This document shows positions 22,806 to 23,896 of a DNA stretch of 23,896 nucleotides, piece after piece (positions within the stretch are counted from its first letter, which is position 1; each line of letters starts with the position of its first letter). The translations under genes were made by a program, and so were the position numbers. The notes below the pieces were generated by a model. That model did not search any database. It had not been told where the DNA came from and saw nothing but the letters and a program-made list of their open reading frames with translations. Origin of the DNA: Eubacteriales bacterium (GTDB taxonomy: Bacteria > Bacillota_A > Clostridia > Christensenellales > Aristaeellaceae). Location: the NCBI GenBank assembly GCA_029974855.1, contig JARKQO010000220.1:1-23896 (forward strand), given 5' to 3'.

Positions 22806-23896
22806 TCAGTCCTCTTCGTCCTGCAAGGCCGCGTAGCCCTCTTCGCCGGTGCGAATCTTGATGACATTTTCCACATCGTAAATGAACATCTTGCCATCGC
22901 CGACTTTTCCTGTGTACAATGCCTTCCTCACAACATCCACCAGGATGTCTGTGGGGATTTTGCAGATGACGATGTCCACCTGCACCTTGGGCAGGAGCCT
23001 TGTCACCACAGGGAGGCCCCGGAAGTATTCCTCGTGGCCCTTTTGCATGCCGTAGCCAAGGACGTTGGTAACCGTCAGGCCCGTGATGCCCAGCTTCTCA
23101 AGGGAGGCCTGGAGCTCGTTAAACCGGTTCTGGTTGGTGATGATGGTGACTTTGGTCATCTTCGCGCCCGAACGCGCCTTGTTCTCCACGGGAACCGCCA
23201 CATCGGGGGAAACCGCCCCGGCGGGGATGGAGGCTTGGAAATCGGACGCGTAAGCAACAGCGCCATTGCCCGAGGGAACGGTGGCCAGCGCGGGGGCAAA
23301 ATCCGGATAAGCCGCGTTGCCATGCTCACCGATATCAAGACCGGCGATCTCCTCTTCCCGGGTGACGCGGATGCCGACGGTTTTCTTGATCAGGAGCCAG
23401 ACCAGCCCGGAGGACAGGAACACGAACGCGCCCACCGCCGCGACGCCCAACAGCTCCACGCCCAGCAGCCGGAATCCGCCGCCGAAGAACAGGCCGTTGA
23501 CAGTGGAGAGGCTCGTTACGCCCTCTTGGGCGAACAGCCCGACGCAAAGGGTGCCGAATACGCCGCAAACCAGATGAACGGAAGTGGCGCCGACGGTATC
23601 GTCAATCTTGATACGGTCAAAGAGGACCACGGCAAACACCACGATGATCCCGGCGATGGCGCCGATCAGCAAGGAGCTTTCAACGCTGACATAAGCGCAG
23701 CCGCCGGTAACCGCGACCAGACCGGCCAGGCAGCCGTTGATGGTCATGCCCAGGTCCGGCTTTCCAATGAAAATCCACGAGGTGGCGGTAGCGGTCAATA
23801 TGGCCGCGATGGCGGCGGTATTGGTGGTTACCAGAATGTGCACCACATCGCCGGGGTTTTGGAAGCTCATGGTGGAGCCGGGATTAAAGCCGAACC
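22806..23896 (-). CDS. Ammonium transporter fused to PII regulator domain, partial
   Basis: At least 362 residues; the 5' part lies beyond the right edge. The transporter half begins at FGFNPGST, a conserved Amt segment, and continues through the last membrane spans, including SVHLVCGVFGTL and the C-terminal tail REEEIAGLDIGEHG. After a linker of about 45 residues rich in A, P and V comes a complete PII domain, with MTKVTIITNQNRF, T-loop GYGMQKGHEEYFRG and the signature TGKVGDGKMFIYDVENV plus RTGEEG. One unbroken reading frame spans both, with no clear internal ribosome binding site at the PII methionine. The T-loop keeps the Arg (YFRG) that plugs AmtB in E. coli GlnK but has Val where the uridylylated Tyr51 would be. 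A terminator lies 27 bases downstream. Confidence 0.92.
   Translation of the reverse strand, partial: FGFNPGSTMSFQNPGDVVHILVTTNTAAIAAILTATATSWIFIGKPDLGMTINGCLAGLVAVTGGCAYVSVESSLLIGAIAGIIVVFAVVLFDRIKIDDTVGATSVHLVCGVFGTLCVGLFAQEGVTSLSTVNGLFFGGGFRLLGVELLGVAAVGAFVFLSSGLVWLLIKKTVGIRVTREEEIAGLDIGEHGNAAYPDFAPALATVPSGNGAVAYASDFQASIPAGAVSPDVAVPVENKARSGAKMTKVTIITNQNRFNELQASLEKLGITGLTVTNVLGYGMQKGHEEYFRGLPVVTRLLPKVQVDIVICKIPTDILVDVVRKALYTGKVGDGKMFIYDVENVIKIRTGEEGYAALQDEED

Noticed and set aside
23150..23170. Frameshift or separate gene start at the amt/PII junction
   Set aside because: The reading frame is continuous through the linker, and no well-spaced ribosome binding site precedes the PII methionine.
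1..23896. CRISPR arrays, tRNA or rRNA genes, insertion sequences, phage genes
   Set aside because: No regularly spaced repeats, cloverleaf or rRNA-like sequence, transposase or phage motifs were seen on either strand.

Overview
The window looks like a chromosomal segment of a GC-rich anaerobic member of the Firmicutes (Clostridia, possibly a gut or rumen lineage). The grounds are an oxygen-sensitive glycyl radical enzyme with its activase, an ECF-type (energy-coupling factor) vitamin S-component, strong AGGAGG-type ribosome binding sites, and sugar ABC transporters of a kind common in gut Clostridia. No rRNA, tRNA, CRISPR array, insertion sequence or phage gene was seen. Genes are tightly packed, with many ATGA or direct stop/start couplings. 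The longest gene-free stretch is about 298 bases (19646-19943), and it holds two divergent promoters and a GC-rich leader.

Layout. (1) 1-930: the start of a Gfo/Idh/MocA-type oxidoreductase (minus strand, cut by the window edge) diverges from a DeoR-family repressor over overlapping promoters. (2) 966-5509: a four-gene ABC-2 export-type module (ATPase, permease, GldG-like auxiliary protein, DUF4340-type protein). (3) 5550-11412: a sugar isomerase/epimerase-like TIM-barrel protein, then a complete simple-sugar ABC importer (binding protein, double ATPase, two different permeases). A strong hairpin separates the binding protein from the ATPase. A perfect hairpin terminator closes the block. (4) 11599-15641: an ECF (extracytoplasmic function) sigma factor, a translationally coupled membrane protein that is probably its anti-sigma factor, and two tandem secreted paralogues of no function known to me. 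(5) 15688-19645, minus strand: a NanE-like epimerase, a glycyl radical enzyme and its radical-SAM activase, read from a good promoter near 19704-19732. (6) 19944-22736, plus strand: a probable pantothenate S-component (PanT-like), type III pantothenate kinase (coaX) and ACT-domain homoserine dehydrogenase (hom). (7) 22806 to the right edge, minus strand: an ammonium transporter fused to a PII signalling domain, cut at its 5' end by the window edge.

How the parts fit. DeoR, the oxidoreductase, the isomerase-like protein and the sugar ABC importer suggest uptake and isomerisation of a sugar or polyol; the substrate cannot be read from sequence. The sigma/anti-sigma/secreted-paralogue block looks like a self-contained envelope-response cassette and is the best candidate for an undescribed system. 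The nanE-GRE-activase operon is an unusual pairing of amino-sugar and glycyl radical chemistry. PanT and CoaX form a pantothenate-uptake-to-CoA unit. The Amt-PII fusion would couple ammonium transport to its own regulator in one chain.
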